Assembly (NCBI GenBank): GCA_942159475.1
Contig: OW804095.1
Coordinates: 68,290,773-68,354,772, forward strand
DNA length: 64,000 bases
Direction of reading: 5' to 3'
DNA from: Sthenelais limicola
Taxonomy: Eukaryota; Annelida; Polychaeta; Phyllodocida; Sigalionidae
Shown here: piece by piece, positions 51,301 through 62,405 of the stretch
Layout of the letters: each line of letters begins with the position of its first letter
Numbering within the stretch: position 1 is the first letter of the stretch
Position numbers and translations under genes: made by a program
Notes under the pieces: generated by a model
The model's input: the letters and a program-made list of their open reading frames with translations, nothing else
Told to the model about the DNA's origin: nothing
Databases searched by the model: none

Positions 51301-54300
51301 TGTAGATGTTTGTCATTGAAGTATGTAAGCTCACTAACCGCCATGAGTGGATATGCCCTTAATCACCATTTCGTTTTTTTACTAACTTGCCTGACTAATG
51401 AAATATTTGATATTTGAGAGCCAGGGGGAGAGTGAGAAGACGAGAGGACGGCAAGAATGTAACAAGCATTCAGGAGTAGGATTACACCCAGAATCATTTA
51501 TCGCAACGCCTTAAGATCGGCACATTTGGTTCTTAAAGTAAATATTGGGTGCGTGTGTACTTCTTTAGTGGCAGTCAACACAGCAGTGAACAAGGCGATG
51601 GATGCAAGAAGATGAAGCAACAGTAGGGTTTACTTAATACTCCAACCAAAGGCCTGCCAAGCTTTGCAATCTGTGATGTTTTTCTCATTCAAAGGCGTTC
51701 TCACAAACTGGGATCAACGGTCATAAGTCTGCATTGGATTCCCTTAAATATTAATGTCTTTCTGCTTGCATGAGGGATTAAAGTCGGCTAAAATCCCTTT
51801 CGCACAAAGTAGAGATATCGTATCATACAAAGCTGTTTTCGTAGAGGTAGATGTTAAAATTATACGCTTGAATATTTTAGCTTATTCCACCCTCATGGAC
51901 ACACTTATCACTTAAAAATTTATATCAGATGTTTTAGCGTAAATGTAAAACTAAATGGGTATCCGGTAAAAGAGGTATGGAGTGAGACATACAAGTAAAT
52001 ATTTTGTTAACGGATTCATCTAGTATGAAAGAAGAGAGTCCAAAATAATAAATTCTATAGGGACGAAATGAGTGTCACTGGAAGAATAATTATAATGGGC
52101 CATAATAGCAATCTGATATTGTCATTGAAAAAAGCAGAACTACCAGTGGCAGTAACCAGAAGTGTAGCCGAGGATTACATAGATAATGTCTGATATTGGA
52201 GAAGGGACGAACAACGGCTATAACTTCCTGACTAATGAGAATTAATAAGGGATAATGTTGTATATGAGATAAGACGGATGTATTTTGTTGTATCCCACAG
52301 AGACTACCAGTATGGAGGATCATTTTTATAACATCTAATCGGGGATGAACTTTGCGGAACGGAAAGTAGGAACGCTCATAACTTTGGTAGTGCCAAGAAT
52401 ATTTCTCAAAATCAATATCAATGATCTAGGTATGATCTAGGTATATAGAGCCATAGCGAATGATTAGTGATTAATACCAGAGTAAAACAGCAGCAGCATT
52501 AGATTAGTGATTAATACCAGAGAAAAACAGCAAAAAGAGAGGCATCCCCTATGAAACTTTATGTGCGAACTAAGCAGGAAAATGTACACTCAGTATGGCA
52601 ATTAGCTCATAGTTGATAGCCAGTCTGCTGTCATTAGACATGCACTTAGAGCATATGTAAAATATAATTAGTTTCCAACAGCATATAACCTTTCATGGCA
52701 TTGGTTAACAAGCCCACTGTTGTTATCATAATACACACATCTGCTCGTTCTATATGCTGAGGATTAATTGAATGGCCTCAGACATAAACAACCATTAAAT
52801 TGATCGACGACCATTGCAGCCCCATGCGGTTAACTGAATCAATAATGACCCTAATTAGTCAAGGTGAATGGTAAAACAGGTCACTTGACATGGGAATATT
52901 TAGTCATTGATCAACTAAGAGTTAATTGTCCCCGAGATTGGCAAGCCTTGGAACGTGTGTGGAAGTTGTTATGTGACAATACGCTAAGCAATTTGACGAC
53001 TACTTCATGCAGTAAAAAGACTGTCCTAGTATAGAAGGTCATTGCTACCATTTATTTTTGTCACTTCCTAAATGGATTCTTTTATAGATTTATCACTTCC
53101 TGCTTTAATTTAAGAAATGACGTTTGCTCATGAGCCTACACAGGACCCAGTGTTCCATCATACTGGTTCTCTTCTTGGCATCCACCTTTAGTTCAACCCG
53201 TCTTATCTAGTTGTTGGCGCCATTCGAAACTAAACACTGAACTAATGAGCTTCCCAATTACTGCCTATAGAATTTGAGTTTGTAATGTTAAAGATTATTG
53301 AATTAAGAGGAATAAGCATTACAACGATCGAGGAAGTTATGTAGCAACATATGGATGGCACCTGAATGTGTGGGTTGCATGTGTGTGGGCAACGCTTGGT
53401 ACTTGAGTGAGGCAAGTCCAGAGTAAACACCCTCGGTAATTCTAAACATATGATTTACATATATATACATGGCTTATATTTTAGGCCACAAGATTTCTTC
53501 TAAATCACCTTACAATCAATCAGTCGGGTCCGCAGTTTATTTCTTTTCGGACTTCTAGCCAGGGACTAATGATCTATTAGATGTTACGTCAAAGTTCAAA
53601 GTGCCCTGTAGCGTATTGCTCCAATTCAATGTGAGCAACGACTTTCCAACTCAACGATATAAAATTGGAGCTGATGATATTGATCCCAATTTCTAGTTAG
53701 CATTATCTTAGATAAGGTTATTGCAGTATTCACCTTTTTTTGTACTCCCATTCCCAAGTAAGACAACTATATATAATCCAACTGTTTCGATAATCTGTCC
53801 ATGATTTACATTGTCTATTAGTTATACACTATCCATAACTATCCTACTGGAAGTTCGATGGTCATCTCAGTCTCACTACTAGAAGAGTCCTTAAATCCTG
53901 CTTCCCCTCCTCGTGGCTAAATCCTAGAATCTTGAAGAAGGGGTGGAGTGACTTTAAGCTGGAATGAGTTCAGTTTTTATTAAGCTCTGAGAGAGGCGGT
54001 CACTTCTCTTATTTCTTGAGCAGAATAAGAGCTAGACGAAGACATGACGCAAGAGTATGTGAACAGTGTGCTTAGTTCCACTAGCTCGTCCTGCCAATCT
54101 GGTGGACTGAGCCCTTTATGATCTGTCAGTAACAGAATCACGGGCTTCACTAAAGCCTCTTTAAATATTCACAACCACATCATGGTCTCTGCTGAAAGAT
54201 GAAGGTTGACTTTGTTTGATCAGTGTTCTGTGAATGTTCCGATTGTAGAAAGAGTAATCGTCCCGGTCCCATATATACCCATATAAAAAGGATATTAATT

Positions 54301-55385
54301 CGATGCCTGAGTATAATAGAACTGAAAGTAGGCCGGTATACCCAACGGGCAAATGAACGCTTTTCACGCAATAATTATTGCGCAATGATTGCGAGATGGT
54401 CACGCTAAGGATATAACGCAATATTATTGCAAAAATTAGCAAATTTGTATGGCATTTTGAGTATGATATTTATATACTACCAATTCCTTAGATTAATAGC
54501 ATATGAATTAGATGAAATTCTTCATGACAGTTTTAATTTTCTTGCCCAGGCAGTGGCAGTATATTTGTTCACATTGAAAGGTTTGAAGGGTATCATTATT
54601 CCCTTTGTTACCCTCTCTTCATATGCATCATTTTATTTTCATCAATTCTACCATCTTCTTTGTGAGCCTGAAGCATAGCAACAATCCATTTGATGTGTTC
54701 CAGTTGTTTGGTTGGTCTGCCATACCCAAGCCAGTAGGGGCAATCTATATGTACAGTCATTAGGTGCTTTGATCACAGCATTTTTTAACATCAAACAGGT
54801 ATATAACGCACATAAACTATAGAAGTATATTATGACTTATAACATTCCTATGTACATGATGTGGAATATCTATAAGGGTATAAATGCAACATAAGTGTAT
54901 TAGCGGCACTTTTATTGTAAAAGTAATTGTAAATGCACCCCAGTTTCCAGTTGCGCCACCTGGTGAAAACAGTACCCCGACCTGGTTAGAACAAGTGGCA
55001 TAATGGTAAGGGCTAAGGGTAATGGGCTATTCCCATTATTTCAAACATATATGTAATAATAAGTTCTTGAGGTGTGTCTATATTAAATAAGTTCAACATG
55101 AAATGATAGCCTGGTGGTGAGAAGTCATGAGAAAATGTCATATAAATCAGGTATTTTTATTGTATTACTTTAACATATGGTCGATTCTCATGAAATGGTC
55201 CCAAATGGATGTCATTTTTACAAGTTTCCTTTCAAAAGATCTTTCCTATGGAGTCATACCTTATAATTAATGTTTCTATCCCATATGTGCCAAGAGTTTC
55301 ACGAAGAATAATTCATGGGAAAAAATTGCACTAAAATCTTAAATTAGATACACAGAGGAAGAGAGAAAATCATAACCCAATATGG
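42321..55385. other. Long gene-free stretch
   Basis: About 13 kb with no coding exon, RNA gene or complete mobile element that I recognise. Open frames include 47170-47529 (119 codons, plus), 50445-50804 (119 codons, minus), 49013-49306 and 54161-54442. None shows family motifs. Small features are tandem aaatgggagttaaaaag x2 at about 50,867-50,899, ttagtgattaataccagag.aaaacagca twice near 52,462 and 52,504, and a 14-base palindrome gcaataattattgc near 54,368. Confidence 0.5.
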
Positions 55386-55772
55386 CCATCACCGTCCGTG
55401 ACGCTGATAATAGGCTATAATTAACTAAAAATCAACCAATGAATAATTTGCATATGCTTGATGAAAGGTGGACACATAGGTGTATGGAAACAGGAAGACA
55501 AAAAATGATCAATATTTCTAATTAGTCTAAAGATCTAAGTTTCCAAAGTGGGGAAGTATTTTGTCCATCACCGTCCCTGACGGCCCCCGTCACCGTCCAT
55601 GACGGAATTTCTTCATTGATTTTCATAATGATCCTATAGGTGTAGGTTCATTTACCATATAACATTCAAAAGGGCATGTTTTCATCCTTGGAATCATGTG
55701 AAATGATTTCACTATTTCTATAAATGAATGAAATGACAACAAATATTTCTGTGACCATCACCGTCCATGACG
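55386..55772 (+). repeat. Cluster of four CCATCACCGTCC.TGACG motifs
   Basis: An 18-base motif appears at 55386-55403, 55565-55582, 55587-55604 and 55755-55772, all plus strand, with at most two differences from each other. The sequence between copies is not obviously repeated. Each motif has an inner near-palindrome CGTCCATGACG with TGACG half-sites like those bound by bZIP proteins. The surroundings are AT-rich, so the copies stand out. Confidence 0.75.
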
Positions 55773-56036
55773 CAATATATTTTAGGATATATTTCCATAT
55801 ATAATAGAATAGTTTTCTCCCCCTCTCCCCTCTGGAAAATCCGGCAGAATCGGGGGCAAAATGGGGAAGGGTAGGTGCAGATTCGGAATGTATAGGGGTT
55901 TCTTTGGCTTGGTGTAAGAGAGTGAGTATGTGTGTCAGAGAATGGAGTGTCAGATTCGCGACAGTAAGTGTGAATGCTAGGTGAGTGAGCAGTGCCAGTG
56001 TCCTGTTGTGGCTGCATTATAATGAGTATTCAGACA

Positions 56037-56073
56037 TGATTTTGAATGCGCATTGTATGCGCATTCAAAATCA
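56037..56073. repeat. Perfect hairpin, 17-bp arms, 3-base loop
   Basis: tgattttgaatgcgcat, tgt, then the exact reverse complement of the first arm. Each arm contains TGCGCAT, close to an NRF1 half-site. No flanking ORF is linked to it. Confidence 0.9.
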
Positions 56074-59000
56074 CACCCATAGGCCTATTATTGACTTTTA
56101 AAGAAAACCTGTACTTGCAGATAGAATTGGTTGAGTAACACATGTTTAATACGAAAATAAATGAATATGAATGAGAACATGATCTAACACAAGTGTGACA
56201 CAACCAACAACATAGGAGGAAATAGACGCAATGTATTTCACATAATGGTTGCTAATGGCATGTCCATTTCACTGTGATTCAAGGCTATAAGTATCACACT
56301 TCACTAGTTTGCGGTCAATCACAAAATGATCACAGTGCTACACTAAATAGCACTCAGTGCCTATATCTGTCATTTGTAAAACTCTGGCCATTGATATTTG
56401 TTTATCTAAATAAATCTTGTTTGTTGTCGAGGAGAACAATTCTTTTTTATTTTGTTCTCATCCCTGGCAAGGAGAGGGCAAAAGTTTCTTTGTACAAGTT
56501 AGGTGTCTCACGCTTCGTCTACCTACAAAATTCTGTTTATTCTTAAGCTTACTATTAAAATGTTATGGTACCATGGCTTTGATCTACAGCGTCGTCTATC
56601 GCCTTAACTTATGCGCACGTATATTTATATTACGTGGAGGAAACAGACCTTCCGTCACATTTGAGTGACATTTAATTCCACTTAATTGGCAGTATTAATT
56701 AATAAACCTAGCTAATAACGAAGCAAGTACCAGCCGCCGTTCACTAACTATTGTTTTAGAAACTAGGATCACTGCCATTACGAGCTAATGTTGAAGTAAG
56801 CCCTGGATTCGCATAGGATAAACAAATTATAGATGATCATTATCACAATTATAGCGTGAAGATGTTATGCTTCTATGTTGGCCGTCAAATATGGAATTCA
56901 CCTTCCTGTACTTAATCGGAGTTCAGGTGATACAATTGTTTCTGAAGTACAAATTGGGTAAAAATTAAAAGAAGTCACGGCTTTGCAAATTAATGGCTTC
57001 ATTAACCGGTCAAGTGTTGAGGGACCTCAACATGAGGGTGTCAGAAGATAGCTCCCAACTATGGCTCTATTAAAGAAAATAGAACCTTTCTGTTCCGTGT
57101 AGTTCATTAGAGATTCTTGTCATTTATCAAATTCCTTGTCTTGAATATATTATTTAGCTATGTGAATGGGAACGGAGGATATTTATGTAAGAGCAAGAAG
57201 TTGTTGACTTGACCTGATTTCCTTGTGTGGTGAAATTAAATCCAATTGCCTCTGCCTTGCCGTGAATTTTCTGTTCGTATTAGTGGAAGGGACGGGAAGT
57301 CATAATGGAATTTCATTCCATCCGACGACCCAATCAAATCAAGGGAAAATCAGGGAAAGTCAAATAGAAGTTCTTGAGGGTAACCCTGTCACTCATTGTT
57401 TATGTATTCAAAAATGCCGTAAAATGTCATATTGCTTAATCAGAAAAACGAGAAATAAATTGAAACATCTTCAAACGTTCTTGTTCCTCAGAACACCAAA
57501 TGTAAAAAGTCATTGTGTTTTGCATAATCATTGATAAGCGTTTAATGGACATTGTGTTTAGCCTTATAACATCATACAAAAGAAATTAGAAGTTGAATTT
57601 ATAAATCCAACAATTAGTAGGCAAACTAATAAATGAAATTTCCGATACTAATTACCACTTGACGTATTTTAAGGTTATAGAAGAAGCAACAAGCCTCGAA
57701 AAGCACAAATCAATGTATGTATCGTTTAACATGATTAAAGTTGTTTGCTTTGCAATCTTTGCAACTTGTAATAGTGGCAAATTCGATAACCTCAACAAGT
57801 CAAGTTCAACAGTATATTCAATCATCCATGAGCTATTTCGTTTCATGCTGGTCAGGCTAAGTCGGATGGCAAAGTCTATGTCCTGTGGTAGTGTAGTGCA
57901 TTACAATCTGTAATGGAAATACCGTTACAGCTTATAATTTATACTCAGACTGTTCAAGGTTGTTTTTTGAAACCTCAATTTCTCGCTCAGCTATGACTTT
58001 TAATATTTAAGTTTTATTTCCTAAGAAAGTACCTAAAATCTGAAATGTTAAGGTGGTGTAATGAAAGCATGTACACATACCGCCTCCAATGTATTTGGAG
58101 GATGCCTATTGAAAGTTGATGCCAGCTAACACATCCGAAGATTCTGAAACATGTTACGTTAGACAGTGTTTGATGAGGAAAAATTAAGATTTGTGGGCAC
58201 AAAAAAGGGCAAGCCAGTTTGGTAAGTATCTACAGTTCACGTCTGAAAGGCAAATAGTTCGTGTTTCACATTCTTCCCCATTTTCTCTAACACCAATCAT
58301 ATCAATGGAATCAAGACGGCAATGGTATGAATACAAATGGATTTGTTTAAAAAGAGGCCCGGCAGCATAATATAGGATCTACAGGCAAAACAAACTTATG
58401 ATTCACATCATGATTTATTTCGTGTCAAGAAAAAGTCATATCAAAATCAAAGATACGTCTGAATTGCAGAAAGCCTAGTCTGCATTGGCTAGGCTTTAAA
58501 GAAAGCAGTCACCCTTTTCAAGTCCAATATTAGAAGGCATCTCAGCGCCGTCTCGAATACTGCTCACTTTCTGCTTTATCTTGGACCACCATTAAAGATT
58601 TACTTGCTCAGTAAAACGTTACAACTATACTAAAAAAAGTCCCATGGACTGGGAATGACACAAGAATCCAAACTACGCAATTCGCAATGGTCGATGTGAG
58701 AACGGCATGGTTTTGCATGCTCGTAGCATTTAATCGCACCACCCCTTCATAGTGAACAAATAATCCCTATCAATATGGGGAAGTCTCGTTATTTGGGGGA
58801 ATAAACCTTCACATCTCAGCCGTTTATTCAAACTTCAAGTACAAACAGTCAGGCTAGATTTATATATGTTCTATATTTAAACGGGTAATAGCAATCGAAA
58901 AAGGTCATGTATAAATTCTCTAATTTTTATAGTAATTATAGAAGAAAGGATAATAAATGAAATAGGAAAAGAGACATACAACGATCAATATCATCATCAT

Positions 59001-59339
59001 ATGTTATGTGCTGATTACGAAAAGTAGAGAGCAGCACAGAAAGACATGTGGTCTTGTGTAAGTCAGAGAATCAACTGTCCTTCACTAACTATATGACATC
59101 AATAAACCCATGTATGGGTTTCCATGCTGTGGAGCGTTATAAAATCAGACATAATAGATTTATAAGTGTCTCCTGAGATGGCAGTATTATGTATGCACTT
59201 TGCCAGAGTATCGGGTTGTTCCCGAACTGGGGAAGTCTTCTATTGCGTCCCTATTGATTATGATGCAATACTTCTTGCGAATGGTAGGTAATTTTCTATA
59301 TTAATAATAGTCGATAGACATCAAAACCATGAGTCAGCT
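56074..59339. other. Gene-free stretch
   Basis: No gene recognised. Open frames at 56274-56668, 57223-57534 and 57652-57913 lack motifs. Confidence 0.5.
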
Positions 59340-59359
59340 GATTGTTGTGATCTTTAAGT

Positions 59360-59365
59360 TTTATT
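59360..59365 (-). promoter_or_regulatory. Poly(A) signal AATAAA
   Basis: AATAAA on the minus strand, 25 bases past the hammerhead motif and downstream of the zinc-finger ORFs. It probably sets the 3' end of that transcript near 59,340. Confidence 0.55.
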
Positions 59366-59389
59366 CAAAATTTATACAATGGTTGTGTG

Positions 59390-59431
59390 ATTCCTACGTT
59401 TCGGATACTAGTTGATCCTTCGTCAGGGAAT
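59390..59431 (-). ncRNA. Hammerhead ribozyme motif (Penelope-like-element type)
   Basis: The minus strand reads stem I ATTCC, core CTGACGA, a 17-base stem-loop II region with GGAT/ATCC pairing, core GAAA, CGTA, then stem I partner GGAAT. The predicted cleavage is after the A of GTA. Stem III is only the self-complementary ACGT, as in the minimal hammerheads of Penelope-like elements, which are thought to work best as dimers. The base after CTGACGA is an unpaired A, a departure from the usual G-C closing of stem II. Confidence 0.75.
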
Positions 59432-59740
59432 GATTTACAGTGAAACTAGCAGGGGGTATATGAATATAGTGTAAGTTGGGTTGCTTGGTTACCATGTCAA
59501 TAAGTTTAAAGAAGGCCTCTGATTGGCTGATATTTTAAAAGCTGATTACTTGGTTGATACTAGGTCTAGAGAGATAATTTATGGTTCATTTTGAAGGCAT
59601 TTAAAGCGTGAATGTAACATTGATAAAAAATTGTTATTTCATATATAATATGAAGTAATAGAACATGGATCAATTGATAATATGTATAAATTCTGTATAA
59701 CTTCTGTGTAACAAGATGTCAATAACTCGTTTTAATAATG

Positions 59741-60763
59741 TCAATCCATTTTAAGGTACTCTTTCTTTATCATTATCTCTTGCATAGCTTTGCCGATATC
59801 CTGGTCAATGTTGTTTATGATTCTCCATAGATCATAGATTATGCGGCCTTTGCCAATATTTCTATGGTCCTGTCTGTTTATCGGTGTTGGATTGTAGACT
59901 GGGAACGTATGCTTCGGGGGGCGTGGAATGTACTCTTCCGGGGCCTTTCTCGCAGGGTCATATGGCTTGGATCTGTGAATCTTCTTGGTGTTTTCCCATG
60001 GTCTGAAGATTTTCGGGTCGTCAGGTTGTTTTCTCTCTCGTATGGTGTGTCTCTTCTTGTGCTTCGGGGATCGTAGTTTTTGCTTGGTCGTTGTTTTTTC
60101 CCAAGGGCGATGTGGCAATTTATCAGTTGGGGGTGTCGGTGCAGTTGTGGTAGTTTTCATGGCTTCTTTTTCTTTTTCTTTAGGTTTTGGGGTTGGTGGG
60201 TCCATCAGGCGTATATCTTTCATAATCGCAGCTATGGGACTGAGATTACTTTTGGGTGTTGTGTCGGCGCTTTTTTCCAGAGGGGTACTGGTGCCTGGGG
60301 TGAGGTCATCGTCGTCAGAATCACTGACGGTGAGGTCGGCTGATAGGGTCTTTAAGTCAACCTCTGGCTTTTCCTTGTTGTCTACTTCCATCTTCTTGTG
60401 GTCATCTTTCGTGGAGCGATTTGAGGTAAGGGATTCTAGCGACGTATTCAGGCTGCTTCTGCCGCTGCTAATGCTTATGTTTGGGGCACCGGAGCTTGAT
60501 GCGATGGAGGTGAATGATATGTCTTTATTCTTGTTTTTGTTGTCAAAAATAATCTTGACTGGGTGGGCCACCCTTCCATGTTTTCGTACACAGGGGTCGT
60601 ATGGGAGCGGGTCGATCTCTACTATTCGTCTTTTGATGCCCTGACTCGTATTCTGCTGCTTGGTTATCCGCTCTAGCGGCGTGGTGAAGCGGGAAATGCT
60701 GTTCGTGGGTGGTTTGGGGGTGGTCTGAGATGGTGCTCGGTCCGTCTTTTGCTCTGTAAACAT
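59741..60763 (-). CDS. Lys/Pro/Ser/Thr-rich C-terminal frame of the zinc-finger unit
   Basis: A 340-codon open frame overlapping the zinc-finger frame by 221 bases in the +1 frame relative to it. The composition is low-complexity: an acidic SDSDDDDLTPG patch, KPKEKEKEAMKTTTT, basic SPKHKKRHTIRERKQ, and repeated RPWE words (PHRPWEKTT, FRPWENTKK). It ends in a predicted helical segment. No enzyme domain is visible. It could start at its own ATG (60763), be reached by frameshifting, or be one gene broken by a 1-base indel. The long plus-strand open frames across it are composition shadows. Confidence 0.55.
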   Translation of the reverse strand: MFTEQKTDRAPSQTTPKPPTNSISRFTTPLERITKQQNTSQGIKRRIVEIDPLPYDPCVRKHGRVAHPVKIIFDNKNKNKDISFTSIASSSGAPNISISSGRSSLNTSLESLTSNRSTKDDHKKMEVDNKEKPEVDLKTLSADLTVSDSDDDDLTPGTSTPLEKSADTTPKSNLSPIAAIMKDIRLMDPPTPKPKEKEKEAMKTTTTAPTPPTDKLPHRPWEKTTTKQKLRSPKHKKRHTIRERKQPDDPKIFRPWENTKKIHRSKPYDPARKAPEEYIPRPPKHTFPVYNPTPINRQDHRNIGKGRIIYDLWRIINNIDQDIGKAMQEIMIKKEYLKMD

Positions 60764-61097
60764 AAGGACGGGGAGCAGGTTTAATTACAAATCTGACTTT
60801 GCTCGGGTGGTATAATTCAGCATTAAATGTAGTGGTATTATCATCATGAATTTTATCAGCAGCTTTTTTATTTGGAGTGAAGTTCTCAATAATTAATTCT
60901 AGGGTCGGATTTTTATTGTTGTGGGCGGTAGTAGAGTGACGTGTTAAGTTATTACGGCGTTTGAAGGATTTGAAACATTCGGTGCATTCCCACTTACTTC
61001 TGTTGTTAGTTTTAACGTGGGCCTTATTCATATGCTTAAGGAGTCCCAATTCATTCTTAAAGTGGTGCCCACAATATCTGCAAGAAGGATAATCCAT
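60543..61097 (-). CDS. C2H2 zinc-finger protein, first frame
   Basis: ATG 61097 is followed by two classic fingers, C6-x2-C9-x12-H22-x4-H27 and C38-x2-C41-x12-H54-x4-H59, joined by a basic linker. Paired N-terminal fingers of this kind occur in R2-type LINE proteins and in many nucleic-acid-binding proteins. After about residue 112 (RFVIKPAPRPY) this frame loses the Lys/Pro/Thr bias that the next frame shows. The true protein probably passes into the frame starting near 60763 by a +1 frame change. Function is unknown beyond likely DNA or RNA binding. Confidence 0.7.
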   Translation of the reverse strand: MDYPSCRYCGHHFKNELGLLKHMNKAHVKTNNRSKWECTECFKSFKRRNNLTRHSTTAHNNKNPTLELIIENFTPNKKAADKIHDDNTTTFNAELYHPSKVRFVIKPAPRPYVYRAKDGPSTISDHPQTTHEQHFPLHHAARADNQAAEYESGHQKTNSRDRPAPIRPLCTKTWKGGPPSQDYF

Positions 61098-61210
61098 AAT
61101 GCAGTTAGTTTATAGGTGTGAGAAGCTTAGCGGTAAGGTCACCATGTGTAGGAGGTGTTCACTCGCCCAGACGTTGTCAGCAAGTGACGGTTGGGCTCAG
61201 TCTGCACTGC

Positions 61211-61218
61211 CTTATATG
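61211..61218 (-). promoter_or_regulatory. TATA-like box for the zinc-finger unit
   Basis: CATATAAG on the minus strand, about 115 bases upstream of ATG 61097, in a locally GC-rich, CpG-containing stretch. Spacing suits a start site near 61,185. Confidence 0.45.
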
Positions 61219-61642
61219 CGCGATGAGGGGGAGGAAGTGACGTTGGGTCCAGAGGCGCGCATGTGCACTATAAGTTTTCCGCTGTCATGGCGTCATAGGT
61301 TACATTTTTTGGTTCATGCCGAGTGGCGACATGGTGGAAAGTGTTCGTATCCAAGCTTCTTCGGTCCTAAGACGGACATTCTTGGAACTGGGGGTGCCAT
61401 CGATGAAAGTGACTAAAATATCTTGCTCTTGGACATCATGGTCCGTAAAATGGACGGCAACAGGTGATTCCCGTCACTCGAATTTTCTATATTCTTACTT
61501 CCTACTCGATGATTGTTATGTTATGGATGTGTTGGGTAATATATTAATGTTGTTAGTCTTGTGAAAGAGATCAATACAAAAGATTGAAGAATGAATGAGA
61601 ATATTTGTAATGGATGTAATTATCAGCCGGAAATCGCGATTC
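61219..61642. other. Upstream flank of the zinc-finger unit
   Basis: GC-richer sequence with CpG-containing words near 61,200-61,330, probably the promoter side of the minus-strand zinc-finger unit. Plus-strand open frames at 61099-61416 and 61316-61564 show no motifs. Confidence 0.4.
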
Positions 61643-61645
61643 TAA

Positions 61646-62011
61646 TGGCCCCCTCACACTATCGGACGTACGACAGTCGGGGGTCTGAGGACTGAATTTT
61701 GAAGGCTCACACTAGCCGATGGGAGTCGGGAGCCCGGCGACCAGAAAAGAGTGTTTTTTGATGTCGTAACCGTTACAACAATGGTTGTAATGGCTAGTGC
61801 AGCTTGTTCTTTTACTTTTTTCTGAGTCGTAAGCCCCCCGACTCGCTGAAATTGAGTCGTAGGCCTCCCGACGGGCGCTCACACTGTACGACCCGATTCA
61901 ACTTTTGAATCTGGTGTTTTGTCGGCTAGAAATGCTCCCGACGGCTCCTCCCGACGAAAAATCCGTCTTAGACCCCCGACTCGTCGTTTGTCGTATAGTG
62001 TGAGGGGGCCA
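61646..62011. mobile_element. MITE, PIF/Harbinger-like, 366 bp, TAA target duplication
   Basis: The ends are perfect 17-base inverted repeats TGGCCCCCTCACACTAT. They are followed by imperfect inverted sequence (ACGACA, GTCGGGGGTCT). The flanks are TAA at 61643-61645 and TAA at 62012-62014. A 3-bp TWA duplication with GGCCC-type ends fits the PIF/Harbinger superfamily. The interior holds repeated CCCGAC/GTCGGG words and no ORF, so it depends on a transposase supplied elsewhere. Intact ends suggest fairly recent insertion. Confidence 0.85.
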
Positions 62012-62150
62012 TAATACAACATTTTGACTCAGTAGGGTAGGGTTTTAAGGAAACATATACATAAGCCTATATAGTACATATCCATAGAATAAACAGGAAC
62101 CTTTAGATTCATGCCAGTGAATCAACAATGGTACACAAGATTAATATTTG

Positions 62151-62214
62151 TAGAGGCGATGTCCCACGACGATCGTCGACCACAGCGACGGAAGTAGCGA
62201 GCCAATCATATCAC
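62151..62214 (+). repeat. 64-base direct repeat, copy 1
   Basis: tagaggcgatgtcccacgac... to ...gccaatcatatcac. It contains the 12-base perfect palindrome CGACGATCGTCG. It recurs 255 bases downstream with one base changed. It may be part of a terminal or split repeat of the DIRS-like element. Confidence 0.9.
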
Positions 62215-62405
62215 ATATAATATCGTATTACATATATCACATATATTTACCGTTGCATGGTCGTTCATAAAACGTTTGCCTGAACAACGAATCTCTAAAC
62301 ACAGTATGTAAAAGGTTAGGATGGAAAAGGTAAAGAGAGCCCTTCGTTCCATGACTCGACTTTTCCTTCTCTACCTTATTTTCTCGCTAAATCCTTGTAT
62401 AAATG

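Larger units (their letters stand above)
59340..61218 (-). mobile_element. Hammerhead-ribozyme-bearing transcription unit with C2H2 zinc-finger ORF (retroelement-like)
   Basis: The minus-strand order is TATA-like box (61211-61218), ATG 61097, two overlapping open frames to 59741, an AT-rich 3' region with a GCCAATCAGAGGCC word, a hammerhead motif (59390-59431) and a poly(A) signal (59360-59365). Hammerheads of this minimal form are known from the terminal repeats of Penelope-like elements. No reverse transcriptase is present, so the unit would be a deleted or non-autonomous element, or a gene that ends in such a terminal repeat. Ends are approximate; no second hammerhead was seen upstream. 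Confidence 0.6.

Noticed and set aside
59985..60644. Plus-strand 219-codon ORF opposite the zinc-finger unit
   Set aside because: It is the complement of the Lys/Pro/Ser/Thr-rich minus-strand frame; its Phe/Ser/Leu/Val/Gly composition is a shadow.
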